The position numbers were made by a program, and so were the translations under genes. DNA of 64,000 nucleotides from Hyalangium versicolor (lineage in GTDB: Bacteria > Myxococcota > Myxococcia > Myxococcales > Myxococcaceae), in the NCBI RefSeq assembly GCF_020103695.1, contig NZ_JAHXBF010000010.1:372001-436000 (forward strand), read 5' to 3'. This document shows positions 26,025 through 36,500 of this stretch, piece by piece (the stretch's first letter is position 1; each line of letters opens with the position of its first letter). The notes beneath the pieces were generated by a model, which saw nothing but the letters and a program-made list of their open reading frames with translations, did not search any database and was not told where the DNA came from.

Positions 26025-27515
26025 ATGCGGATGACGCGAATGCGCTGGATGGTGGCACTGTGGCTGTGCGGGTGTGGCTCTTTCGAGGTGGAACCTGAGT
26101 CGACGGCACTGGCATCGCAGGATCAAGCCGTGGTTCCCGTCGAGCAGTTCCGGGACAACTTCAACGGCGCCAACAACTCGATCGACACGGGCCTCAACGA
26201 CAACCTCGCGAACCGGCAGTCCGGCTCGCTGGCCCCCGCGACGTACACCCGTGTGCCGGGCCTCTGGTATCCCGCGCCCCCTCCCAGCATCTGGTGGGCC
26301 CAGGTCAACCACATCTGGCACCCGAACACGCTGTCCTTCCATGGCCAGGTCTCGGCGCTGCGCCTGGACAAGCCCGTCTCACGAGATGCCTCGGGAGCCT
26401 TCCGCCTCTCCTTCGTCACCGAGCCCGTCGTCTCTGACGCCCGCGACAACTTCAACTGGGTGTCCGTCATGCTCGGCGGCACCTCGTCCTCCAGCGGCTA
26501 CATCAGCAACACGGACATCGACTTCGGGTTCCTCATCCGCTCCAACGGCGGACTGGCCATCTATGACAACGGCCAGCAGATGACCGTGACTCCGGGGTCC
26601 GTTCCCCCTGCTGACACGTACGCGGTGAGCCTCTCCGTGCGGGACGGGCAGGTGCTCGGCACCGTCAACGGCACCTCCTTCTCCGCCCCTCTGAGCGGCC
26701 CTGGCGCGCTCCCCTCCTCGGCGTACTTGTACCTGGGCGCGTATCTGACCGAGGGGCAGGTCGCCCGCTTCGATGACGTGGCGGTCTCCCCGGTGGTGAG
26801 CCACCTGAAGCAGTACGGCTACTACTGGGCCCAATCCAGCAACTATGGCTCGCACCTGGACGAGGTGACGGCCCATACCAACCTCAACTTCGTCCAGCGC
26901 CCCGAGGATCTGGTCCTGTGCGCCGCACGTGGGGTGAAGTGCCTGCTGGAGACGCGCTGGCAGTTCTTCAACGGCTCCACGCTGCGCCCGGACTACGTGC
27001 AGGCTTGGAACCAGCTCGTCACCGCCATCACCCCCTACCTGGGGAGCGTGGGCGGCTTCTATGTCATCGACGAGCCGTACTGGGTCGGGGTGAGCGTGCA
27101 GGATCTGGAGACGTGCGTGAACACCCTCAAGAACACCTTCCCCTCCATCCCCGTGATGGTGGTCCACGCGGTGCCCTCGCTGTCGCCCACCCTCGTCACC
27201 CCGGCTCGCGCGGACTGGGTGGGGTTCGACCACTACGGTTCGATGTCTGAAGTGGTGAGCTACCTCAACACGCTGCGTGCCACGTTGAGCCCGTCCCAGA
27301 AGCTCTGGCTGGTGCCGCAGTCGTTCCTCACCAACGCGTACCCCAGCGACGCGGCGCTCGCCCGCGCGAACTGGGAGTACTACGACCTGGCGCGCAGCGA
27401 TCCGCGCATCTACGGGCTCCTCAACTTCGGAATGTGGACGCACCAGTCTCCAGCCACGATTCCGCAGACGTTCAACGCCCAGCAGGCCATCGGACGGGAC
27501 CTCCTGCAGCGGTAG
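26025..27515 (+). CDS. lipoprotein with laminin-G-like front and TIM-barrel glycosidase-like domain
   Basis: The 496-residue protein begins MRMTRMRWMVALWLCGCGSF, a lipoprotein signal. Residues 40-255 form a jelly-roll region (FRDNFNGANNSIDTGLNDNL, VLGTVNGTSFSAPLSG and VARFDDVAVS) like the concanavalin-type sensors in many secreted glycosidases. The following part looks like a TIM barrel (VKCLLETRWQFF, then GGFYVIDEPYW, PVMVVHAVPS, ADWVGFDHYG, KLWLVPQSFL and YGLLNFGMWTH). E350 in the IDEPYW segment is a candidate acid/base. The fold resembles clan GH-A glycoside hydrolases, but no family could be named. It probably degrades or senses polysaccharide at the cell surface. Confidence 0.75.
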   Translation: MRMTRMRWMVALWLCGCGSFEVEPESTALASQDQAVVPVEQFRDNFNGANNSIDTGLNDNLANRQSGSLAPATYTRVPGLWYPAPPPSIWWAQVNHIWHPNTLSFHGQVSALRLDKPVSRDASGAFRLSFVTEPVVSDARDNFNWVSVMLGGTSSSSGYISNTDIDFGFLIRSNGGLAIYDNGQQMTVTPGSVPPADTYAVSLSVRDGQVLGTVNGTSFSAPLSGPGALPSSAYLYLGAYLTEGQVARFDDVAVSPVVSHLKQYGYYWAQSSNYGSHLDEVTAHTNLNFVQRPEDLVLCAARGVKCLLETRWQFFNGSTLRPDYVQAWNQLVTAITPYLGSVGGFYVIDEPYWVGVSVQDLETCVNTLKNTFPSIPVMVVHAVPSLSPTLVTPARADWVGFDHYGSMSEVVSYLNTLRATLSPSQKLWLVPQSFLTNAYPSDAALARANWEYYDLARSDPRIYGLLNFGMWTHQSPATIPQTFNAQQAIGRDLLQR

Positions 27516-27595
27516 CGGATGTCGAGGGCTACTGCCCCCGGAGCAATGGGGAGGCCTGGGACGAGGTATGCTGCTACCCAGTCGGGAGGAACACG

Positions 27596-27970
27596 ATGCC
27601 CCGTGCACGACCGCTTGGGTGGATAGTCGAAGCCTTGGCCCTGGTCTTCCTGTGCCTCGCGATGCCCGTCGCCCTCATCGGCCTGCTCCTCCCGCTGAAC
27701 GAGTACACATGGATGGAGAGTGACGGGGTCCTCCCCGAGCAGTTGCCCTTCGACTGCGACGCCCTCCTCATCAGTGGACTCTTCCTCTTCCCAGCCACTG
27801 TGATCTTCCTCGGGGGTCTGCTCGGATTCGGCTACCTCGCCTTACGGCGGAGCTCAGGCTCCAGGCTCCTCGGCGTGTCGCTCTCGCTCTTGGTACTGCT
27901 CGGGATCGGCGTCAAACTCCCGAGCTACTTTCGGGAGTCAGCAAGAGCTGCCGACGTGTGCGGGGAGTGA
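27596..27970 (+). CDS. small hypothetical membrane protein
   Basis: The 124-residue protein starts at ATG 27596 behind GGGAGGAAC. It has about three membrane segments (ALALVFLCLAMPVALIGLLL, LLISGLFLFPATVIFLGGLL and LLGVSLSLLVLLGIGV). A short acidic extracytoplasmic loop (WMESDGVLPEQLPFDCD) lies between the first two. The C terminus (REDSA-type, ARAADVCGE) is short and charged. No family is recognised. Confidence 0.6.
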   Translation: MPRARPLGWIVEALALVFLCLAMPVALIGLLLPLNEYTWMESDGVLPEQLPFDCDALLISGLFLFPATVIFLGGLLGFGYLALRRSSGSRLLGVSLSLLVLLGIGVKLPSYFRESARAADVCGE

Positions 27971-28001
27971 GCCCCCCGAGTGGTCTCCGATGAGCCTCCG
28001 A

Positions 28002-28200
28002 TCAGGCGCTCTGCTCGATCTCGGCGTACGCAGCGCTCAGATGCTCGACGAGAAGCCGGACACGCGGCAACACCGAAGCCATCCAAGGCAAACTCACGGA
28101 GCAGGTGGCCCGCGTTGCACGAGCAGCGCACCTTCATCCGCTCATGCGCCGTGGCAGTCCCGTTCCGATGGTGGCCTGGGAGTGACATGATCCAATATTC
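28002..28200 (-). pseudogene. frameshifted remnant of a LysR-type regulator (C-terminal part)
   Basis: Reading the minus strand, the frame VRCSCNAGHLLREFALDGFG ends in a frameshift near 28070, and the continuation in another frame is LPRVRLLVEHLSAAYAEIEQ followed by TGA at 28002. Together they match the last part of LysR substrate-binding domains (a Gly/Asn loop, LREFALDGxGxxLLP, then xLVxxxLxxGRL). There is no intact start or N-terminal half, so this is a relic and not a gene. The call rests on a recalled family pattern. Confidence 0.5.
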
Positions 28201-28252
28201 CTGAATTACTTCAATACACCAGAAAGCTGCTCTGGCCCTCAAGGGGAAGACC
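28201..28252 (+). promoter_or_regulatory. conserved upstream element of the Ig-repeat lipoproteins, copy 1
   Basis: The stretch before the ATG at 28253 (CTGAATTACTTCAATACACC then AGAAAGC, ending in GGGGAAGACC) aligns with the stretch before 33529 over about 50 bases with a few differences. The shared DNA indicates that promoter and leader were duplicated with the gene. GGGGAAG is the likely ribosome binding site. Confidence 0.55.
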
Positions 28253-31200
28253 ATGCGGATTCTGGTGACACTGCTTGTGGCAGGACTGGTGCTCGCTTCG
28301 TGCGAGCCCCCCTTGGAAGACTCCACCGCCGAAGACTCGGAGCGGCACCAGGCGGTCGTCTGCACGGGGACGGACTCCACGCCTCCTCAGGCCGCCCTCA
28401 CCTCGCCCTCCTCGGGAACGATGCTCATCGGCACGATGACGCTGCGCGCCACGGCCTCGGACGACGTGGGCGTCACCCGTGTCGAGTTCTTCCTGGGCAC
28501 CCGCTTGATCGGCACGACCTCCACGGCGCCCTACCAGTTGACGTGGAACAGCGCCAACCTCAGCAACGGCTCGGGCACGCTGACGGCTCGGGCCTATGAC
28601 GCAGCGTGCAACCAGGGCGTGAGTGCGCCGGTGGATGTGACGATCCAGAACGCCGGCAACGCGGCGTTCGACACCATGCGAGGCGCCCCCATCTGTGACA
28701 CCGCGGGCAACAAGTGTGACTCGGTGGAACTGCTGGACGGACGAGGCCCCGTCGGTCCCGAGCCGCACCAGCCCAACACGGTGAGCGGCTCGTGCGCGGA
28801 CGGCACGAGCGGCACCTACCACTCCAGCCCTTCGCTGGATCGCCTCGTCCTCTTCCGCAGCGACGGCACGGCGTTCGCGACGGGCAAGGAAGTGACACTG
28901 CAGGCCACCGTGTATGCGAGCACCAGCTACGCCCAGGAGGCGCTGGATCTCTACCTGGCACCGGACGCGATCAACCCCACCTGGACGTTGCTGGGCACGC
29001 TGACGCCGCCGGGCAGCGGCATCCGCGCGCTGTCCACCACGTACCTGCTCCCGGCGGGTGGGCTGCAGGCGCTCCGGGGCGTGTACCGCTCGGGCGGAAG
29101 CACGGCCGCAGCCTGCGCTCCCGGCTCTCTCAACGACCACGACGATCTACTCCTCGCGGTGGGCTCGGAGACGGACGCCACGCCCCCGAGCGTGGTCATC
29201 ACCTCGCCCACGAGCGGCAGCTCCACGCCGGACGACGGAGGCACCGAGGTCGGCTACACCGGGGTGAGCGGCGTCGTCACCGTGACCGCCTCGGCCAGTG
29301 ACAACTTCGGCGTGCAGCGCGTGGAGCTCTATGTCGGCTCGAGCCTCCTCGCCACGGACGAGCGCGCTCCCTTCTCCTTCACCTGGGACACAAGGAGCCT
29401 GCCCAACGATCTGTACGATCTCACCGCGCGCGCCTACGACGCGGCGGGCAACGTCTCCACCTCACGCGTGGTGCATGTCTCCGTCGACAACGATCACACC
29501 CCGCCGCAGGTGTCGATCACCAGCCCCGCGAGCGGAGCGACCGTGAGCGAACTCGTCTCCCTCACGGCCAGCGCCAGCGACAACTGGACCGTGGTGACGC
29601 GCGTGGACTACTTCGTGGATGGCACCTTGCTGGGGAGCGCCACCAGCTCGCCGTACCGGGTGAGCTGGAGCAGCCGCTCGGTGTCCAACGGCATGCACAC
29701 CCTGAGCGCCACGGCGGTGGACCCGGCGGGCAACGTCTCGGCCCCGAGCACGGTGAGCATCGTCGTGGACAACGACATCACCCCGCCGCAGATCGTGATC
29801 AACTGGCCCTTGGCGGGGGCGACCTTGAAGGACAATGTCACCATCCAGGTCTCCGCAAGCGACGACCGGGGCGTGACGCGCGTGGAGTTCTCCGCGAACA
29901 ACTTCTGGATCGACGCCACCTCCACCACGGCTCCGTTCACCGGGTACTGGGACACGCGGAAGCTGCACAACGGCACCTACGCGCTGACGGCCAAGGCCTA
30001 CGACGCGGCGGGCAACGCCACGACGAGCGCTCCGGTGTCGGTGACGCTGAGCAATCCCGGCAGCGCGGACTACGACTCCACCCTGGGGGCGCCGCGGTGC
30101 AACGCGCTGGGGTCCTACTGTGACAGCCTGGACCTGCTGCGGGGGCGCGGAAACTCGGGTCCCGAGCTGTACGCCCCCAACACCCTGGACGGCTGCATGG
30201 ATGGCTACGGCGGCGTGAGCTACCACGATTTCGAGTCCATCGAGAGCATCCGCGTGGCCACGAACGATGGCCTGCCCATGGTGGCCGGCAAGCGGGTCAC
30301 CTTCATGGTCAACGTGTGGGCCTACAGCCGGGGCTACCAGGCGGACTCACTGGACCTGTACTACACGGCGGACGCGCTACACCCCTCGTGGACGTACCTC
30401 ACCACGCTGCGGCCCTCGTGGCCCGATTCTCAGTGGCTCTCGGCCGGCTATACGCTGCCAGCGGGTTCGCTGCAGGCGGTGCGCGCCAACTTCCGCAGTT
30501 ACGGCAGCACCTCTCCGTGCAGCACGGGCGGCTTCGACGATCACGATGACCTGGTGTTCCCCGTGTTCACGGACACCACCCCGCCCACGGTGTCCATCAG
30601 CGCTCCGGCCAGCGGTGCCACGGTGAAAGAGACCGTCCAGGTGAACGCGGCGGTGAGCGACGACGGCACCGTGACGCAGGTGGACTTCTACGACGGGCAG
30701 ACGCTGATCGGCACGGACACCTCGGCGCCGTACAGCGTGTCCTGGGCCACCCGGAGCAGCAGCGGGAACGGCACTCACACGCTGACGGCCCAGGCCCGCG
30801 ACTCGTTTGGCAACGTGGGGGCCTCGGCGCCGGTGACGGTGACGGTGAACAACGACTTCACGGCGCCCACGGTCGCCCTCACCTCGCCAGCGCAGGGAGC
30901 GACCTTGATCGGGCGGGTGTCGGTCTCCGCGAGCGCCTCGGACGACCGGGGCGTCTCCAAGGTCGAGTTCTACGACGGCACCCGGCTGTTCGCCTCCTGC
31001 GGCTACGCGCCCTGCTCCTTCACGTGGGACACGTCTGCGGAGGCCACCGGCGCGCACACGCTGAGCGTCAAGGCCTACGACGCGGCGGGCAACGTGGGAA
31101 CCTCGGCACCGGTGACGGTGACGGTGGCGCGCGACACCACGCCTCCCACCGTGGCGCTCACCGCACCGGCCGCTGGCGCCACGCTCACGGGCACCGTGAC

Positions 31201-33346
31201 GGTGACGGCCACCGCCACGGACGACATGGGGATCCGAAAGGTCGAGTTCCTCGTGGACGGCGTGGTGGCCGACACGGAAACCCTGGCGTTCCCCAGCCCT
31301 CCGTCCTTCCGATTCTACTGGGACACGAAGAAGTCGTTGAACGGCGGCCACACCCTGGAGGCGCGAGCCACGGACGTCAACGGCAACGTCTCCACCACGC
31401 CAACCGTCAGCGTGACGGTGGTCAACGACAGCACCGCGCCCCTCGTCTCCATCACCTCGCCTACGAACGGGGCTCAAGTGTCCGGGACGGTGAGCGTCCA
31501 GACGAGCGCGTGGGACAGCAGCGGAGTGCCCCAGGTGAAGCTCCTCGTGGATGGGAACGTGCAGAGCACCGTCTACAACCCGCCGTTCGTCTTCACCTGG
31601 CAGACCCTGTCCGTCACCAACGGCTCGCACACGCTGACCGCATGGGCGACGGACCCCTCGGGGAACGTGGCCATCTCGGATCCCATCACCATCACGGTCT
31701 TCAACGACACCACGGCGCCCACCGTGGCGCTCACCTCGCCGGCCAGCGGCACGAACACGGTGGGAGTGCTCTTGCTGCAGGCCAGCGCCTCGGACGACGT
31801 GGGAGTCACCGCGGTGGACTTCCTGGCGAATGGGTCTCTGCTGGGCAGCGTCACGGCGCCCCCGTTCACCCTGGCCTGGGACACCACCCAAGAGGGCAAC
31901 GGCAGCTTCACGCTGACAGCCCGGGCACGGGATGCCGCGGGCCACGTCACCACGAGCGCTCCGGTGACGGTGAGCATCGACCAGCCCCAACGAGCGACCT
32001 ACGACGCCGTGCTCCATGCGCCTCGGTGCACCACTGCGGGCGCCGTCTGCGACACCATGAACCTGGTGACGGGCCGGAGCAGCACCGAGCGCAACGCCTC
32101 CAACACGCTCGATGGGTGTGCCGACGGGACGCTCCCCGTCTCCAACCCGGACGAGCAGATCAACCGGCTCAGGCTGACGGCGCTCGAGGGGACGACCTTC
32201 ACGGAGGGCAAGCTCGTTCGGCTGGACGTGGACGCGATGATCGTCTCCCTCTCGGATGATTACCACTCCGGGGATCAGCTCGACGTGTTCTACACGGGCG
32301 ACGCGGCGCACCCCTCGTGGGTCTACCTCACCACGTTGGTGCCGAGCGCGACGGGGCTGCAAACGCTGTCCACGCAGTTCAACCTGACGGTGGGCACCCT
32401 ACAGGCGGTGCGAGTCCAGATCCGCACCGTCGGCAGCGGCTCCATGCCGTGCCACAGCGGCAGCACTGCGGGCCACGATGACCGGGATGACATGGCCTTC
32501 GCGGTGAACGCGGTGCCGGACACGACTCCGCCGACGGTGGAGCTGACCTCGCCGACGAACAACCAGCAGGTGGCGCTCATCCCCACGCTGACGGCGACGG
32601 CCAGCGACGACGTGAGGGTGACCAAGGTGGAGTTCTACTCCGACGGCACAGCGCTGATCGGCACGGACGCCACCGCGCCCTACTCGTTGGGCTGGGACGT
32701 CGAGAGCCTGCCGGAGGGCCCCCACACGCTGACGGCCAAGGCCTACGACGGCGCCGGCCATGTGACGACCTCGGCGCCCGTGACGGTGATCGTGGACAAC
32801 ACCCGGCCAACGGGGACCGTGAGTGCACCAGCGCAGGTGCGCGGAGTCGCGCAGCTCAGCGCCACCGCCAGCGACAACAAGGGAGTCGCGCGGGTGGAGT
32901 TCTGGGTGAACTCGGTGCTGGTTGGCACGGACACCACGGCGCCATACACGGCGAGCTGGGACACGACGGGCCAGCCCAACGGCAGCGCGACGATCTACGC
33001 GGAGATCTACGACATCGCGGGCAACGTCACGCGCTCGGCGTTGATCACGGCGAACGTGGACAACATGGCCCCCTCGGTGGCCATCACCGCGCCTGCGAAC
33101 GGAGCGACGCTGTCAGTGCTGCTCCTGAGCACCACGGTGAGCGCCAGTGCGAGCGACAACGTGGGAGTGACGCAGGTGGTCTTCTACGACGGAGCCTCTG
33201 TGATGGGCACGGACACCACGGCCCCCTACAGCGTGAGCTGGAACCTGCTGAGTGCAGCCAGGGGGACTCACACTCTGACCGCCAAGGCCTACGACTCGGC
33301 CGGCAACGTCACGACCTCCTCGGCCGTCACTGTGAAGGTGAACTAG
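28253..33346 (+). CDS. giant lipoprotein with 12 tandem Ig-like domains and three inserted Cys modules
   Basis: The 1697-residue protein starts MRILVTLLVAGLVLASCEPP, a lipoprotein signal almost identical to that of the next gene. The mature chain is a string of Ig-like repeats of about 95 residues. Each opens PPxVxITSPAxGA, has ASDxxGVTxVEFY, then DTTAPYSxSWD, and closes HTLTAKAYDAAGNVTTS (Big/Ig-like type). Counting the openings gives about 12. Three unrelated modules of about 160-170 residues interrupt the string (28658-29172, 30064-30579, 31990-32515). Each carries YDxxLxAPxC and a DxCDxxxLxxGR segment. It lacks the protease domain of its paralogue. It should form a long surface fibre. A hairpin follows. 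Confidence 0.85.
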   Translation: MRILVTLLVAGLVLASCEPPLEDSTAEDSERHQAVVCTGTDSTPPQAALTSPSSGTMLIGTMTLRATASDDVGVTRVEFFLGTRLIGTTSTAPYQLTWNSANLSNGSGTLTARAYDAACNQGVSAPVDVTIQNAGNAAFDTMRGAPICDTAGNKCDSVELLDGRGPVGPEPHQPNTVSGSCADGTSGTYHSSPSLDRLVLFRSDGTAFATGKEVTLQATVYASTSYAQEALDLYLAPDAINPTWTLLGTLTPPGSGIRALSTTYLLPAGGLQALRGVYRSGGSTAAACAPGSLNDHDDLLLAVGSETDATPPSVVITSPTSGSSTPDDGGTEVGYTGVSGVVTVTASASDNFGVQRVELYVGSSLLATDERAPFSFTWDTRSLPNDLYDLTARAYDAAGNVSTSRVVHVSVDNDHTPPQVSITSPASGATVSELVSLTASASDNWTVVTRVDYFVDGTLLGSATSSPYRVSWSSRSVSNGMHTLSATAVDPAGNVSAPSTVSIVVDNDITPPQIVINWPLAGATLKDNVTIQVSASDDRGVTRVEFSANNFWIDATSTTAPFTGYWDTRKLHNGTYALTAKAYDAAGNATTSAPVSVTLSNPGSADYDSTLGAPRCNALGSYCDSLDLLRGRGNSGPELYAPNTLDGCMDGYGGVSYHDFESIESIRVATNDGLPMVAGKRVTFMVNVWAYSRGYQADSLDLYYTADALHPSWTYLTTLRPSWPDSQWLSAGYTLPAGSLQAVRANFRSYGSTSPCSTGGFDDHDDLVFPVFTDTTPPTVSISAPASGATVKETVQVNAAVSDDGTVTQVDFYDGQTLIGTDTSAPYSVSWATRSSSGNGTHTLTAQARDSFGNVGASAPVTVTVNNDFTAPTVALTSPAQGATLIGRVSVSASASDDRGVSKVEFYDGTRLFASCGYAPCSFTWDTSAEATGAHTLSVKAYDAAGNVGTSAPVTVTVARDTTPPTVALTAPAAGATLTGTVTVTATATDDMGIRKVEFLVDGVVADTETLAFPSPPSFRFYWDTKKSLNGGHTLEARATDVNGNVSTTPTVSVTVVNDSTAPLVSITSPTNGAQVSGTVSVQTSAWDSSGVPQVKLLVDGNVQSTVYNPPFVFTWQTLSVTNGSHTLTAWATDPSGNVAISDPITITVFNDTTAPTVALTSPASGTNTVGVLLLQASASDDVGVTAVDFLANGSLLGSVTAPPFTLAWDTTQEGNGSFTLTARARDAAGHVTTSAPVTVSIDQPQRATYDAVLHAPRCTTAGAVCDTMNLVTGRSSTERNASNTLDGCADGTLPVSNPDEQINRLRLTALEGTTFTEGKLVRLDVDAMIVSLSDDYHSGDQLDVFYTGDAAHPSWVYLTTLVPSATGLQTLSTQFNLTVGTLQAVRVQIRTVGSGSMPCHSGSTAGHDDRDDMAFAVNAVPDTTPPTVELTSPTNNQQVALIPTLTATASDDVRVTKVEFYSDGTALIGTDATAPYSLGWDVESLPEGPHTLTAKAYDGAGHVTTSAPVTVIVDNTRPTGTVSAPAQVRGVAQLSATASDNKGVARVEFWVNSVLVGTDTTAPYTASWDTTGQPNGSATIYAEIYDIAGNVTRSALITANVDNMAPSVAITAPANGATLSVLLLSTTVSASASDNVGVTQVVFYDGASVMGTDTTAPYSVSWNLLSAARGTHTLTAKAYDSAGNVTTSSAVTVKVN
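33097..33346 (+). repeat. near-identical last Ig domain, copy 1 of 2
   Basis: The last domain of this gene matches 39917-40173 of the next gene at over 85 percent of bases by eye, including the stop codon and the following GCAGAAG. It marks the end of the duplication or a gene-conversion tract. Confidence 0.8.
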
Positions 33347-33362
33347 GCAGAAGAGGCCCTCG

Positions 33363-33387
33363 CCACTCCTGACTGGTTCAGGAGTGG
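33363..33387 (+). terminator. hairpin terminator
   Basis: A perfect ten-base stem CCACTCCTGA/TCAGGAGTGG with loop CTGGT lies 17 bases after the stop of the first Ig-repeat gene. Confidence 0.75.
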
Positions 33388-33476
33388 GCCTCGGCCCCGC
33401 CAGGCAAACCCCAAGGATTCCAGGCACTTCGCTCAGGAGGTATCCCTTTCGTTCACGAGGAGCGATCCAGCCATCC

Positions 33477-33528
33477 CGGAATTCTTCAATTCACCAGGAA
33501 GCGGTTTTCGACCCTGTGGGGGAGATTC
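33477..33528 (+). promoter_or_regulatory. conserved upstream element of the Ig-repeat lipoproteins, copy 2
   Basis: CGGAATTCTTCAATTCACCA, followed by GGAAGC and the ribosome site GGGGGAG, precedes the ATG at 33529. It aligns with the element at 28201-28252, showing the paralogues share regulation or recent origin. Confidence 0.55.
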
Positions 33529-36500
33529 ATGCGGACCCTGGTGACGCTGCTCGTAGCTGGACTGGTGCTCGCCTCCTGCGAGCAGTCCTCTCTGGAGCGG
33601 GCAAATGAGGCAGCAGCCTCGGGCTCGATGACGACGGCGAAGTCCTTCGTGGCGGGGAGCCGACTGCTGAAGAGCCGCAAGGCGGTGCCGAGCCGCTACA
33701 TCGTGGTGCTGGACGAGAAGGCCCTGGCCGGAACGAAGGCGGAGGGGCTGGTGCAACAGCTCTCCGGGCTCCATGGCGCCGCCGTGGACCACATCTACTC
33801 CCAGGCGTTGCAGGGCTTCTCGGCGACGATGACGGAGGCGCAGGCGATCCGGCTCAGCAACGATCCGCGCGTGCGCTACGTGGAGGAGGACAACGAGATC
33901 TCCGCCCAGAGCGTGCAGTCCTACCCGACCTGGGGACTGGACCGGATCGACCAGCAGGCGACGGCACTGGACCAGGCGTACAGCTACGACGCCACCGGCA
34001 ACGGGGTGCACGTCTACGTGTTCGACTCGGGCATCCGCGCCACGCATGGGGACTTCGGAGGGCGGGTGCTCGAGGGCTTCAACACCCTGCCGGACTCGTA
34101 CGGCTCGGACATCGGGAGCCACGGCACGGCGGTAGCGGGCACGATCGGCGGCGCGAAGTATGGAGTGGCCAAGGGAGTGTTCCTGCACTCCGTGCGAGTG
34201 CTGAACTCCCAGGGGCTGGCCTCCGCCTCCCAACTGATCGCGGGCATCGACTGGATTACCGCCAACCATGTGAAGCCAGCGGTGGCCAACCTGAGCCTGA
34301 GCTACGACGGGCTGGAGTCCGTGAACGCGGCGATCGCCCGCTCCATCAATGCCGGCATCTTCTACGTGCTCGCGGTGGGCAACGGGAACAAGGACGTCTG
34401 CTACAACTTTGCTCCCCGAACCCCGTCCTCTCCGATGGTGGTGGCGGCAGCCACCCAGGGTTCCGGCCTGGACCTGCGAGCCGACTTCTCCAACTACGGG
34501 CCGTGCGTGGACCTCTTCGCACCCGGCCAGAACATCCTCTCGGACTTTGGGAACAGCGATACCTCATGGGGAACCATCGACGGCACCTCGCTGGCGGGCG
34601 CGCACGTGGCGGGTGCGGCGGCACTCATCCTGGAGCGTCATCCCCAGGCCACCCCCGAGCAGCTCAAGGCAGAGATCCTCCGCCAGGCCTCCCCGAAGGT
34701 GGCCTATCCCGGCACCAACACGACGAACCTGCTGCTGTACACGCAGAGCTGCACCGGCAGCGACGTGACAGCGCCGCAGGTGGTGCTCACGGGGCCTTCG
34801 GCGGGTGCCTCGCTGAGCGGCCCGGTGACCTTGAGCGCCACGGCATCGGACAACGCGAGCACCCCGGCGGTGGAGTTCTTCTTGGGGAACCGGATGATCG
34901 GCTCGGTGGCCGCGCCGCCCTACCAGTTGACCTGGGACAGCTCCACGGCGAGCAACGGTCCGGCGGTGCTCAGCGCCCGGGCGTATGACAGCAACTGCAA
35001 CCAGGCGACGGGCAACGCGGTGAGCGTGACGATCCAGAACGTGCAGAACGCCACGTATGACGCCACGCTGGGAGCACCCGTGTGCACGGCGGTGGGCAGC
35101 AGGTGTGACACGATGGAGCTGCTTGCGGGGCGAGGGAGCATGGGCCCGGAGCTGCACGCGCCCAACACGGTGGGAGGCTCGTGCGCCGATGGGACGGATG
35201 GCACCTACCGCGCGAGCCCCTCGCTGGAGCGGCTCGTCGTGACGCGGAGCGATGGCACGCCCTTCTCTCCAGGCAAGGAGGTGAGGGTCCTGGCCACCGT
35301 CACCGCGAGCACGAACGCCGCTCTGGAGGCGCTGGACCTCTACGTCGCATCCGACGTGAGCAACCCCACCTGGACGCGCATCGACACCCTGACGCCGAAC
35401 AGCGGGGGCTCTCAGATCCTCTCCACGACCTACCTGCTACCAGCCAGCGGCAGGCACATCCTCCGGGGCGTGTACCGCTCGGGAGCGGGAAACAACTCGG
35501 CCTGCGTGCCGGGGCCACTCAATGACCACGATGATCTGGTCATCTCGGTGGGGCCGCAGGAGGTGGACGCCGAGCCGCCCACCGTGAGCATCACCTATCC
35601 CCAGGAGGGAGCAACGATAACGGGCCGAACCTCCCTCACCGTGATGGCGAGCGACAACTTCGGGGTGCAGCGCGTGGAGGTGTACGACGGGGACACGCTG
35701 ATCTCGACCAGCTACCGCACGCCCTACTCCGCCTATGACGTGCTCTGGGACAGCTGGACACAGCCCAACGGGCCCCACACCTTCACGGCGCGGGCATATG
35801 ACGCTGCGGGGCAAGTGACGTTCTCGGCGCCAGTGCACATCACCGTCGACAATGATCACGAGCCGCCGCAGGTCACGCTCACGGCGCCCGCGGAGGGTGC
35901 GACGCTGAGCCAGTACGCCTGGCTCTCCACCAGAGCCAGCGACAACAAGGGAGTGAAGGGCATCAGCATCACCGTGGATGGCCAATCCGTCTACTACGGC
36001 ACTTCGGGGATCACGCAGTGGAACACCCGCTCCGTGTCCAACGGGCCGCACGTCATCCAGGCCTGGGCCTACGACGCGGCCGGCAACGCCTCGGCTTCGA
36101 ACGTCGCGCACGTGATCGTGGACAACGATCTCTTCCCCCCGCAGGTCACGCTCACCGCCCCCACGAGTGGAGACTTCGTGAGCGGCACGGTCTCCCTCGA
36201 GGCGAGCGCCAGTGACGACCGGGGGATGCCCTCGGTGGACTTCTACGTGGATGGAGCCTTCGTCGGCACGGACACGACGGCTCCGTACGCCTTCTCCTGG
36301 GACTCGGCGAGCGTCTTCAACGGCAGCCACACACTGGCCGCGCTCGCCTTCGACTCGGGAGGCAACCAGACGTGGAGCGCGCCACTCACCGTGGTGACGA
36401 ACACTCCGGGCAACGCCTCCTACGATTCGGTGTTGAAGGTGCCTCGGTGCGACACCGTAACGGACCGCTGCGACACGCGGAACCTGGTCTGGAAGCGCAA

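Noticed and set aside
27980..28204. Small 74-codon plus-strand frame upstream of the first Ig-repeat gene
   Set aside because: Arg/Ser-rich with no motif. The opposite strand carries the frameshifted LysR pattern, which explains the region better.
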